Source of the DNA: Bugulina stolonifera
Lineage: Eukaryota > Bryozoa > Gymnolaemata > Cheilostomatida > Bugulidae
Assembly (NCBI GenBank): GCA_935421135.1
Contig: OW285189.1
Span: 16,141,072 to 16,205,071 of the forward strand
Length of the DNA: 64,000 nucleotides
Direction of reading: 5' to 3'
Part shown: piece after piece, positions 1 to 10,869 of the stretch
Layout: every line of letters starts with the position of its first letter
Numbering within the stretch: position 1 is the stretch's first letter
Notes under the pieces: model-generated
The model's input: only the letters and a program-made list of their open reading frames with translations
Told to the model about the DNA's origin: nothing
The model's database searches: none
Made by a program: the position numbers and the translations under genes

Positions 1-341
1 ATACTTGTGTTGTCATGAAACCGAACTTTATCATCATTAACTCCATTACCATAATACCTTTACCTGTATTTTACTAGCTAACGCCAGTAGGACAATCAAA
101 TGGATAGCTACATTATATAGCCACCCACACACCAAAATCTATCAATGACGTCCATCCGCTACTACGCTACGCTACGCATTGGTTCACTTGTTAGTGCGCG
201 CCTATTAATGAATTCTGTACCTTAGCATAGCAGATTTAATTACCTGATATGTTATCCACAATACAAGTATAACAATTAGTAACGCCATGCTGCCAATAAG
301 TACTACATAAATGCAACATGTGCATTCATATATCATTTTAG
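1..341. other. Leading stretch with no recognised exon
   Basis: This stretch lies just upstream of the first visible exon of the antistasin-like gene and is probably its intron. A short CTACG-type repeat lies near 163-178. No convincing signal-peptide exon was found. Confidence 0.4.
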
Positions 342-1603
342 TGGAACCTACACCCACCTGCCATCCATGTGGTATACACGAATGTGGACTATTCCCTCCA
401 GATGCCACTCCGTACACCTGTCCCAATGGGTACGCCAAAGATGACTGTGGTTGTGTGACTTCCTGTCAATGCGGTGAGTCTTTAGACATCCCAACACTTC
501 CTTGATTATATAAACCATTTCCAAAAGAATCTAAAGTTAACACGTATCACAGTTTAAGTATCAATAGCTGGTGCCTTCGACCAGCTTTAATAAGATGATT
601 CTTTTTACAAGGAGAAGGTTTATGTTGAGGCAATCTTTCAACATCCTCTGTCAATACAACTTCTAGCTACGGCTATAATGGTGTTGCATAGAGACAGTAT
701 ATAAATAATATATTGGTGTTTTTCACTCAGAAAAACAAATCGAATGAATGCAAAGCTGAATTCTTTATACATTTATTACTACTTTTCCATCATTAAATTA
801 AGTGCTTTTGTTATTTCAGCTGGTTGTCCACGATTTGACAGCAATGTCTTCTGTCCCTATGGATACAGAACCAGGAGGGGATGCCCCACTTCTACCTGCA
901 GTAAGCATTTTACACTCCTTCACCAAATGTACATCCAGTCCTTCACCTATGGAGTATCATTGTAGTTACATGTAGAACTGAGGGGTAATTATTAAATTCT
1001 CTAGCCAACAATTAATCTGACACTAGCCATGCTACTGTATGCTCAGTGTGCCCATATTAACCAAAATACAAACCCTTCTCCACCCTCATTCATTTCTTTA
1101 AATAGTTTAATAGTTAAACAATGTGTAGTAAAGCCAATTTTGAGTGTCATCTCCCTGAGGCATCTATAGATTATAAACTTAAGTAGACTGCCATATTCGT
1201 TGACATTTCCGCATTTCATTCACCTCTTTATGTTGTTTCAGACCCTCGACCACCAGGTGCTCCTGCAGCTCGCAGAAGATGTCCAATAGGAGGTGAACCC
1301 CTTGGTCCAATAGGAAGACCCTGCTCACAGAACTCTCACTGTAAAGCGACTGACCAGATCTGCTGCACCTCTATAAACACTTCTAAGAGTTGCCTCAACG
1401 GAATCCCGTAAGTCTATCGAAAATTTACCAATTGCAACAATTGCAATATTCTAGTAAAAAATTATACCAAGACTTTCTTGTTCATTGGTAGACCTACCAG
1501 TCAAGGTGGTATTATATGTATAAGCAAGGTTAGTAGTTGATTAATTTAACAATTTGACTATTTTAGAACTGGAGTACCGTCTCCACCTGGATATGGAAAA
1601 TGA
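342..1603 (+). CDS. Antistasin/WAP-like cysteine-rich secreted protein, 3' portion
   Basis: Four exons with matching phases can be joined: 342-473, 820-900, 1242-1407 and 1567-1603 (stop TGA). Each is bounded by AG/GT, with donors GTGAGT, GTAAGC and GTAAGT. The first two exons each carry a small cysteine module ending in patterns such as DDCGCVTSCQC and RRGCPTSTC, typical of antistasin-like protease-inhibitor repeats. The third exon has six cysteines including a CC pair, resembling a degenerate WAP four-disulfide core (a full WAP has eight). The product ends in a short proline/glycine tail. Proteins with these modules are usually secreted serine-protease inhibitors, so that role is inferred. 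The first exon starts in mid-codon, so at least one upstream exon with the start and signal peptide is missing, probably outside the window. The family call is moderately sure and the exact function is not. Confidence 0.62.
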
Positions 1604-3489
1604 ATCACTGAGGAACCCAGGCTATGAGAAATAAGCTGTCTCTCTCTAGAAGTTAACTACAAGCTCGTCTTTCAACCAAACCTAACCCTGCTTTCATAAA
1701 AAAATTAATTAACGACTCAAACACATGCCTGTATTTGGCCCATAATTCTTTTTCATCAAATATAACAATTATAAACCAAAATCTAGAAGCACGTTTGTTT
1801 CAACATCAAAATGGGCCTTTATTTGCTTTCCTTCAGGAAACTTCAGTCAATGTCAGACAGAATATAAACTAGAATAGTTGCTACACAAGTGAAGAGCAGT
1901 GTCAACTGCAACACCTGACATGTTAGATATTAGATGGTTATACATGTAATTATAAGTTGTCCTCTCTCAATCTGATAGATTGAGAGAGGACAACTTTTAG
2001 TTATCATCAATATAATTGTTGTAAATTGCTGAGCCTACAATAATCGCTTACCATCCTCATAAACTCCTGTATGTATAGATACATCATAGCTCATGTAAGC
2101 ACACTACAGGTGTTTTTACTACTACGGTACGAGTAACTAGGCATGCATACTTTGCTGGTAGACTATTCCTTTCAATTTTAGTGCATTTGGTTCGAAATCT
2201 CATTTGCTCGTCAATTCCACGAATACCAAGTTTTGAGAAAATTTGGATGAAACTTGATTTAAAGCATTACCTGTAACTATGGTTAGACCTCATGTACTGA
2301 TACCTAGAGATCATTGGTAGTCAGCACTATATTGTTATGATAAAACCAACAACAACACCGATAACATACATGTGACAACATGAGATCCACCACCATTCAC
2401 ACCCACAGCGAGGAACCATCCAGATACTATAATGCTGGTGAGGAAAATATATCAGTTCATCTCTATAAAGCTTTAACACTCTTCCCACCCACCCCCTCCC
2501 CCATCTTGAAGCCTCCCTTGGTATAGCTGAACCCAAACATCCCTGCATCTCACAGCTATTAGTTTCCTGCCCACTTCTCTTCATTAGGCTATCCCAATGG
2601 AGCAGCAGATTATCACTATTGGGTTTAGTGTCTTTTCTCCAGTTAGTGTAGTTGGACTTTTGGATTGTAATAAACAGCTTACTGGTAAGTACTGTCACAA
2701 CTGTTACATGTATATAGTTTAGAAAGTTGATAGAGAAAACATACACATGTAGGTGTATAATACTTTACTTGCATGAAAATCTATCTCTGAGCAGCCAGAG
2801 ACTTGGTTCCACACCTAATGGCTGCATTTTATTCTGTGTATAGTAGTCCTTTCAAAATTTTGTAGTATTATAAAGCATAGTGTTGTCCATTAATTTTACT
2901 CAGGTGCCATAGAGCCTTGGATTCAAACCTCGAGTGGTAAAGAGAGTATTGTTACTATAATCTTTAGACCTTTAAATACTTCAAACAGTCAACTCTATCA
3001 AATAAATTGATAAGACAATAATATGAACAATATTATATAAATTCGTATAGGGAATATTTTATAGAGATGTAAACTCAAGGACCACATAAGCAATTAGATT
3101 CATTCAATATATTTGTATATAATTATAATTCCATGTACAATGTTTTATGACAATAATAGGCGCAGCTACCAAAATATAATAATATATACATCGTATTATT
3201 CATTGGCTGAGATCTACCTTAGCTGAATTCATTGTCAACATTAAACTCCTGTAAATAGGGGCATTCCTTCCCCTCCCCACTTACATGTCATGCATGATTT
3301 TGCCCCAACATGAAGTTTGACAAATGACCCAGACAGTCGGCTAGCATTAGCTGTATTTCTAGAATGCCTATGTTGTTAGTTGTCAATGCTGTGATAGTAA
3401 CACACCCATAGGTCATATCCCATACAAGAATAGTTGATACACTCACATGTACAGTCCCTCTACTGTAGCTGTCACTAGCAGTTAATACA
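1604..3489. other. Intergenic region before transporter copy 1
   Basis: No convincing gene. It contains a perfect 20-bp hairpin (1954-1997). From about 2955 onward the sequence is homologous to the region upstream of the second transporter (about 9425 onward), which marks the left edge of the tandem duplication. A 139-codon open frame on the minus strand (2327-2746) shows no recognisable domain and no paralogue support. Confidence 0.5.
1954..1997. repeat. Perfect 20-bp inverted repeat with 4-nt loop
   Basis: The arm 1954-1973 (AAGTTGTCCTCTCTCAATCT) is the exact reverse complement of 1978-1997, with GATA between them. A related half-site reading GAGAGAGGACAACTT recurs in the last intron of both transporter copies (near 8262 and 16215), and a shorter match lies near 33784. 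It may be a tiny foldback element. Confidence 0.8.
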
Positions 3490-6400
3490 ATGGCAGAAGG
3501 AGAAGGGAACATAAACATCATTCTCAGCAGGATTGGCGTTCCTGGAAGATACCAAATATTCACATTTACATGTACCTTCATTATAGGGATAGTATCAACA
3601 TTCCAAACAGTAGGTCTGGCATTCATTCAGGCGGACTTGAGTTACAGGTAAGTTTTATTCGACTATACTCAAAGTATGAGGTAAAATCAGCAATCACCAG
3701 GAGGTGAAATGTAGGCTCAGATCTGAGAGACAGACTGAACAGGAAATGAGATAGCTTTTGTTTTTTGTCTTCTTCGTTTATCCTTTGGTAACCCCTCAGC
3801 TCCTACCGCAAACCTGAATATCAGTCAATGTACCATACTCTACTACTCATGGAAAAAGAACATGATGAGCCTGGTTATAGAGTGCATCCCATTAGCTCGC
3901 AACCGCCAGGGTTAGCGATAGGCGAGTCGCCAGGATTAGTGATAGGCGAGTCGCCAGGGTTAGTGATAGGCGAGTCACCAGGGTTAGTGATAGGCGGGTC
4001 GTCCTCCACAACACTGTATTGGTAGACTTAGATCACTACCTCACTAAAATTTTGTCATTGTTTGGTGGAAATTTCAATGCATACTAAAATTATATTGTAG
4101 TTTGCATTTTTACCAGTATTTCCATTCTGTTTTCAGTCAAAATTAACCCAAAATTGCATTAAGTTTTAAAAACATCAACTTTTAAATATTATATTCAGAT
4201 ATAAAGTAGTGCTAGACACTTTTTTATATGTTTATTCCTAATATTTTGGTGCCAGTCCTTGTACTGTCGTCAGACTATGATACTAGGACTTGTATCGAAA
4301 TACCACGAATAAAAACAAAAATAAAATTCTATTTAGATGCTCTGAAGAGGATGGACTATACAACAGCACCTTCAGTGACTCCAATGATGTATTTAACAAC
4401 TCGTGCTTGGCACCAGGGAGCTCTACCGACTGTCAGGAGTTCACCTATGACCATTCTGTCTTCAAGAGTACTATAATAAGTGAGGTACACAGTCTATCAT
4501 ATCGCTAGTTCACTATAGCTATAATAAGTGAGGTACACAGTCTAGCATGGTGTTAGTTATCTATAGCTATAATAAGTGAGGTACACAGTCTAACATATCG
4601 CTAGTTCACTATAGCTATAATAAGTGAGGTACACAGTCTAGCATGGTGTTAGTTATCTATAGCTATAATAAGTGAGGTACACAGTCTAACATAGTACTAG
4701 AAATGCTCCCAGTGGTAATTGCACTATTCTACTACATGATTGGGTGTTACGGGTTTGGCCATTTTTTATAAAATACATAGCTGGGTTTGGATTTGCTAAA
4801 GTGTTTTACCTGTATTACAATAGCATTTAACTGTAGGCTGCATAGCATAACACATTTGCATCTTGTTTCGATTGATGAATGTGGAATATAAGCTAATGAT
4901 TTAAAGATATTTTTAAGTTAGAATAGCGTGTGTCAAACTAAACAAGTTGCACATCATTTTGAAGATAAAATTATGACATAACTAATTAGAATGGTCAAAT
5001 TCTCAATTTTTCACTACTTTAAACATTTGTCAAGCATGCTTCTGCATATCTTTTGATAAGATCGTGCATTGATGTCGTCTGTTAAGTGCACCAAAATGGT
5101 TACAGATTAACCGGTTAACTAAATAATAATAAAGCATCTACCTGATATTTCAAATGTTGTGACTCAAATTGTCTTCACCCTATGCTAAACTGAACTTCTA
5201 GGCTTCATAAAAGATCCCACTGGTTGATTCAAACCTAGGAATCCCATGAGAATCATTTTGTCTACACCACAGTTGGTATAAATACAATGTATTTATAGTC
5301 TTAGAACGCGTACTTAACATCTAAGACCTAGCCCCACACTTTAGTAGCAAATACTGTATTTTAACTCTTATTATTGCCACATAACATTCCACAGACCAAA
5401 TGAGCCTTTGGAGCAAATAATGGAGTCTGTAAAAATGATGCGATTCGCATAAATTTTGCGTCCGTGTAGCATACCCTAGTCTTTCAATGAAATTGGATTA
5501 TTTAAACTTGATTAAATCAGATGAATCCAAGGCCTCAGCTCTTATCACAATATATTTCATAGAAATTATTCTATCAGTTCAAACTCAGTTGCAATATCAA
5601 TGTTATCACAGTCATATAGTACTACAGTACTGGCTTGTTACTTGCAACAATGTTGTCATTTTCTACATGTATGCACAGATTAATTTACAGGCACTCTCTT
5701 TTACTGTTTAGTTCAATCTGGTTTGCTCCAGAGCCAAGTACGTGGCCATCAGTAACCTGGTGTATAATGGCATGGGAATACCCTGTGGAGTGTTTACTGG
5801 CTGGCTCTCTGATAGGTGGGTTAGTGTATATATCTACAATCATAATTTCACCATTTGGGTGTTCTGTTCCCCTGCAACTAGAGGAGATTTGGTGAATTTT
5901 AATGGTTCACAGCAGACAGGTGTATTCCAATTTTCAATGTAGGCCTACAAGCATTGGAATTTTTGAAAGCCATAAGCTGTTGTCCTTGAACGCTGGTCCA
6001 CAAGTCTTTGAGCCATTCATGCTCAGCCTCGGTTCCATTTTTGGCTCTCACACATGCTGTTAACCCTGATCTAGATACATGTATAATATACACATACATA
6101 CACCACACATACATTGTATATACACACACACATACACATGCACATACACATACATGTATATACATATATTTATAGGGTTGGGAGGAAGCCGTGTATAATT
6201 GGACATTTGATAGTCATTGGAATAGTTGGAGTGATCACAGCTTTCTCTGTCAACATAGAGATGTATATCGTGTTGAAAGTGTTGATTTCAGCACCTATTG
6301 GTGGACTATTCGACAGCATTAATTCTCACCGTAAGTTTTGATACTAATTAACTATCGCTACACCTAGCTGTGACTGTTTGTATAATGCTGTACAGCATTA

Positions 6401-8714
6401 TCTTACAATTATTGCTGTATTATTATTTTTTCTCTGTCTATCCAAGCAACTCGCACTTGTATAGCTGTACACGCAAATCCTAGAGAGCCGACAACTTAGT
6501 AAAATATCACTTGTATCTTGGTTGCTCGGTTTGTTTATACTCAACAATATCAGGTCAATCACTGTGTACTTTTGTATTATTGGACAGTAAGTGAGATCAC
6601 AGCTCCGGTAAAGAGACCGCATGTTCTGATTGGCTCAGGGATATCTTGGGCCATTGCTATCCTCCTTATGTCAGGTTTGTCTTATCTAATCAGGGACTGG
6701 GTGTACCTCCAGATCATCATCAGTGCACCGTGCCTCGTGTTAGCAGCTATCTCATACTGGTGAGAACTAAACATAATTCTGTGCAACCATGCTTCTAACC
6801 ACAATATATGGAGTTCAATATTGCTACTGGACACCAGCAGTTTAAGTTGCCATCAAACAATGATAATAAAAAGAATATCAGGTAGAAAATACATGCATAA
6901 TACATAGTAAACCCACATGTGTCTACAATAACCATAATCCTTGAAAGGTCAAGAAGGTCAATAATAAAATAAAATGAGCCACTTGCCAGCACTCTCTGCC
7001 ATTCCTTTGATATCGAGTTGGAGAGCCCACATAGACCGACATGTATATACCGCATGCAACATCAATTTGCAATGTGTCCATGATGTCTGCACATCCACTG
7101 TTCAACATAGAATTATTGCTCGGCAGGGCCTACGATGAGTCTCCACACTGGCTGTATAGTAAAGGTAGATACATGGAATCACAGAAGGTTCTGGAGACAA
7201 TAGCCAGATGGAACAAGTTAGACATCAGTGATATGTCTGTATTGCCAGACAAGTACGAGTTGAAAGATGCGAGTGAACCCAACACTGAGGACAAGGAATT
7301 GTTTACCGAAGAAACTACGAATAAGGATGATGTTGATGGTGAACATGAAATTAAAACAAGCAATGATGAAGATACAAGACACGGATGTATTCGTATATTG
7401 AAGAGTCCAAGATTTTTAGCCATTTTCTTCATTGGCTCTTTTGGATGGTGAGTTAATAAAAATTCCATTTGAATCATACCAATATTTGATCTCAGACTGC
7501 GTTATGTAATGTTTGACAAAAGTGTCCAAGTTTTAAACACTGATTCAATCAATAGATCTTACCACTAGACATGTACCGCAATAATAAAAATGGTTATTTT
7601 TGTTATCACAGGCTATCATGCAATCTAGGATACTCAGGTTTACTCTATGGTATAGGAGACTTAGTTGGAGATCTGTATATCAATAATACTCTGGGAGGGG
7701 TGGCTGAGCTGATAGCCTACTTCTTGTGTTTCGTCATACTTAAAGGGGGAAGAAAGTATGTCTATGTTAGCTTTGGACTAGTTGGTGGCCTCAGTCTAAT
7801 AGCCTCAGGGGTTTTCACTTTATACCTACCAGGTGAGAGAAAGTATAGAATAGACAATGTGACTGTCATGCCTAATAATACATCATACACGTCTTAGCAT
7901 GTGTGTACCACATAGGCATAAATGTGATGTCTGTTATTTTTTTATCCACCAGATGTCACATGGGTCATAATAACGTTGACAATGTTAGGACGACTCTGTA
8001 TCTCCTCTGCCTGGCAAGTTCTGTATGTTTGGTGTATTGAGTTGTTCCCTACGAGTGTGAGGAACACAATGCTACAGTCTTCTTTCGCATTCGGCTATGT
8101 TGGCACCACATTGGGACCATTAATGGCCGACCTGGTAAGACACCACTACAATAACAGTCCAATCAGAAACTTTGGATATACTGTTACTAACCATAAACTT
8201 CCAACATAGAAACCTTGTTAGTATTTTAAAATTATTCGCTCTTTCCCAAAGCAGTTGAGAGAGAGGACAACTTCAGCGTTACTGTAGATAATAAATACTA
8301 ATATTGATAGCCTTTATAACATTATCATCACATTAGCTGTAATATAGTACATGTACATGTGCACACTTGAATTGCTACTTGAATTTCTACTTGAATTTCT
8401 ACTTGAATTTCTACTTGAATTTTTACTTGAATAGATACCAAGTCAAACAATACTTGAAAACTGACAATGTCAAGAACCAGTAACTTTAACTGTTAGTATT
8501 TTTGATTTTACAGGAAAAGGTGGTGACCAACCCAAGTATAAATATAACTGTCATTTCTCCTTTTACCTACGGCACAATATTTGCTCTCTCTGGACTATCA
8601 GCACTTTACTTACCTGAGACGAACAACAAACCACTTCCTGTGACGATAGGTGATGCAATAACAATGTCTCAGAAGAGGAAACAGCAAAATTATGAAGACA
8701 AATCTGTTATGTAA
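3490..8714 (+). CDS. SLC22-like organic ion transporter (MFS), tandem copy 1
   Basis: Nine exons join in phase to 553 aa: 3490-3647, 4337-4484, 5712-5815, 6176-6330, 6588-6759, 7127-7447, 7612-7832, 7953-8134 and 8514-8714. The protein has the SLC22 layout: TM1, then a large cysteine-containing extracellular loop, then the signature STIISEFNLVC across the exon 2/3 junction. The MFS loop GWLSDRVGRKP spans exons 3/4. A DESPHWL motif stands in place of the family's PESPRWL, followed by a long acidic cytoplasmic loop in exon 6. Later come ELFPTSVRNT and the terminal LPETNNKPLP. SLC22 proteins move organic cations, anions or zwitterions across the plasma membrane; the substrate here cannot be read from sequence. 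Length is typical for the family. It lies head-to-tail with a second copy that has identical exon sizes. An AATAAA at 8783 lies about 70 nt after the stop. Confidence 0.93.
3800..4025 (+). other. Possible alternative terminal exon in transporter copy 1
   Basis: After an acceptor-like CCCCTCAG, a frame compatible with exon 1 (phase 2) runs 75 codons to a stop. It starts SYRKPEYQS and then has four 8-residue repeats of the type SPGLVIGE. The same acceptor and opening codons are conserved in copy 2 (about 11211-11250), but there a TGA follows after about 12 codons. Use would give a truncated one-helix product. The main transporter skips it: exon 1 joins 4337 cleanly. Confidence 0.35.
3906..4001 (+). 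repeat. 24-bp tandem repeat, four units
   Basis: Four near-identical 24-bp units lie within intron 1 of transporter copy 1. The unit is a multiple of three, so it reads as an octapeptide repeat in the possible alternative exon. It is absent from copy 2. Confidence 0.85.
4471..4700 (+). repeat. 48-bp minisatellite containing the exon-2 splice donor
   Basis: Units start at 4471, 4519, 4567, 4615 and 4663 (period 48). Each contains CTATAATAAGTGAG followed by GTACACAGTC, which is the last 14 nt of exon 2 plus its donor. The first unit is the real exon end (donor at 4485). Copy 2 has a single, unrepeated junction at 11768. Confidence 0.93.
6095..6168. repeat. CA-rich microsatellite
   Basis: Imperfect ACACAT/CACATACA repeat in the intron before exon 4 of transporter copy 1. 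Confidence 0.8.
8365..8434. repeat. 12-bp tandem repeat (ACTTGAATTTCT)
   Basis: About six units lie in the last intron of transporter copy 1. The matching intron of copy 2 has a shorter version (about 16306-16338), so the repeat predates the gene duplication and later expanded or shrank. Confidence 0.85.
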
Positions 8715-10869
8715 TCATGATTGGTTGTGATGTTTCACTCATTTCCTCCATTTTAGCCACTTGGTGTGATTATGCCTACAAAAATAAAAAGTAACTAAAG
8801 ACTATGTGGGTCCAAATTGACTTACAAAGAGAATACTTTAATGTGTGGCACAATGCACTAAGAGTAATTCATATTATTACTTTGTTAATCCATTAGTATT
8901 ACAAATATTCACTTCATAATAATAGTAGTGTGAGCTGTTGGGAGTTGTAATTCACATTTTCTGTTTTATGTGCTTTTATAGCTATACCTTTTTGAGCTAC
9001 AATTGTAGATTTAGATAGGTTTTGTGTTAGGAGAGCTTTCTGTTCACACAGATACACATATAATCGTTGTGCTAGAAGTACATGTAGCTTAAAGAGAAGA
9101 ATATAATAGCATCTGCTAACATGAGCCAAAGATTTTCATTGACTCTCTATTCACTCTAGCTGATGTGTTGACTTATAATAACACATAATTTTATGTGGCA
9201 AATTTTTCATCAGCTGCCTAACTGGATAGGTTATGCAAGTAGTAAGCCATCACTATTATAGTATTGACTAAGATTTGAACTGAGATCAAAACCTCAACTG
9301 TTGTTCCCACACCTTTGTAAAAATCTAAACATTGTATCCAGAGCTGTTACACAGATTGAATGTTCTTCTAGCTAGATTTTTGTGTATATTTATTTTTCGC
9401 AGTGCTGATTAGTGAGATGATTCTAGAATCTTTAGGCTCTAGAGTGCTCCCAACAGTCAACTCTATCAAATAAATGATAATACAGTATCAACAATATTAT
9501 ATAAATTTGTATAAGGAATATTGTGGTGAAATAGCCTGCTTGGACATAGACTGAGTTCTTATGCGTTATATACATTGACATGGTTTACATGATCATGCAT
9601 ACACACACATTGGCATTTATCCACATTATCCATTCATGCATTGTTGTCTTACCTTGTACAATTATTATACATGCATGCTTATACTACACCATAATCAACC
9701 ACTTATCGTGTGCTCTATTATTGTTATCCACCAATCAGACTATTGCAATTACACTTGGTTTTTCCCACATACTATAAGCAATTATCTTCTCTTATCTGAT
9801 TGCATTAAACAGAGTCTTTTACCATGTACTTCTTAAGGCCGATATCTTGGAATAGGCTCATACTTATATACTTTCCATTTCGGACCATTGTAAGCACTTT
9901 TTGTGCCAAGGCCGACCCTTTTTGTGGCCGACGTCGGGCGGAACCATCCATGTTGTTGCATCAGTTCCGGACCCGATGCCTTATTGGCCAGCCGATACCT
10001 TATCGGCCTCTTTTTGCTGGAAGTACATGTAGATTTAGTATATAAGGTAGCACATTTTCTGTATGAAATCAGTTGTTGATTGCGCTCTAATAAAGCAACA
10101 TCTCCTAACTCAAACCTATAGAGGCTTATTCTTGTAGGTGGGTAACTCCACCGGCAGATCCATAGATCCATACGGCTCGAGTTCATCCCCATCCTCGTTT
10201 AAGCATATCTCTACACCACTTCTACGACTTAGGTCGATCTCGGGTTTTATATGAATCTAGTGTCGGGCTTAAGATCCCAGAATACCAGATCTTTCATTGT
10301 ACTCCTCAGGAGTATAAAGTCTACAAGACCTACGTCGACCCTGGACTCTTTAATGAGTCTCAGCATCGGCCTACGTCAGATATATAATAACAAGACCACC
10401 TAATAACTGTTCACTCTTTTATGTAATGTGTGGAAGGTCACTTGGTCGTCCTCGACCAACTTCCAAGCCCTTCCCATGCTCCTGCCTCGGCACCCGCATG
10501 TAGATAAACACTCAAAACATTACAATATTTTATAGAGAGCAAAGTTGATGTAAACTCAAGGAAAGCAATAATATGTGCAGCTACCAGTATTATACATATG
10601 TACATTATAATATTCATTGGCTGAGATCTACTTTAGCTGAATTCATTGTCAAACACTAAACTCATGTAGATGGGGGCACCCTTTCCCACTTACATTTCAT
10701 GCATGATTTTACTACAACGGGTAGTTTGGCAAATGGCCCAAACGGTTAGCTGCAGCATTCACTGCATTTTTATGTTGTAGGTTGTCAATGCTGTTATGAT
10801 AACACAACCATATGTAAATAGTCTTTACAAACATACACTCTACTGTAACTGTCACTAGCAGCTGATACA
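8715..10869. other. Intergenic region between the two transporter copies
   Basis: It holds the 3' flank of copy 1, with the polyadenylation signal AATAAA at 8783, then the duplicated upstream region of copy 2 from about 9425. The upstream region is interrupted by a ~1-kb insertion (9523-10523). No protein gene was recognised. Confidence 0.6.
9523..10523. mobile_element. ~1-kb insertion upstream of transporter copy 2, possibly a solo LTR
   Basis: Alignment with the paralogous region upstream of copy 1 shows the empty site (GGAATATTTTATAG near 3051). In copy 2 the same site is split, with AATATT on both sides (9517-9522 and 10524-10529). The insert is richer in GC than its surroundings. It has a TATA-like GTATATAAG near 10038, then AATAAA near 10090, and its ends are close to TG...CA, as expected of an LTR. 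No coding capacity is visible. The class is uncertain; the insertion event itself is well supported. Confidence 0.75.

Noticed and set aside
2327..2746. 139-codon minus-strand open frame
   Set aside because: No domain and no exon borders; composition looks like noncoding sequence.
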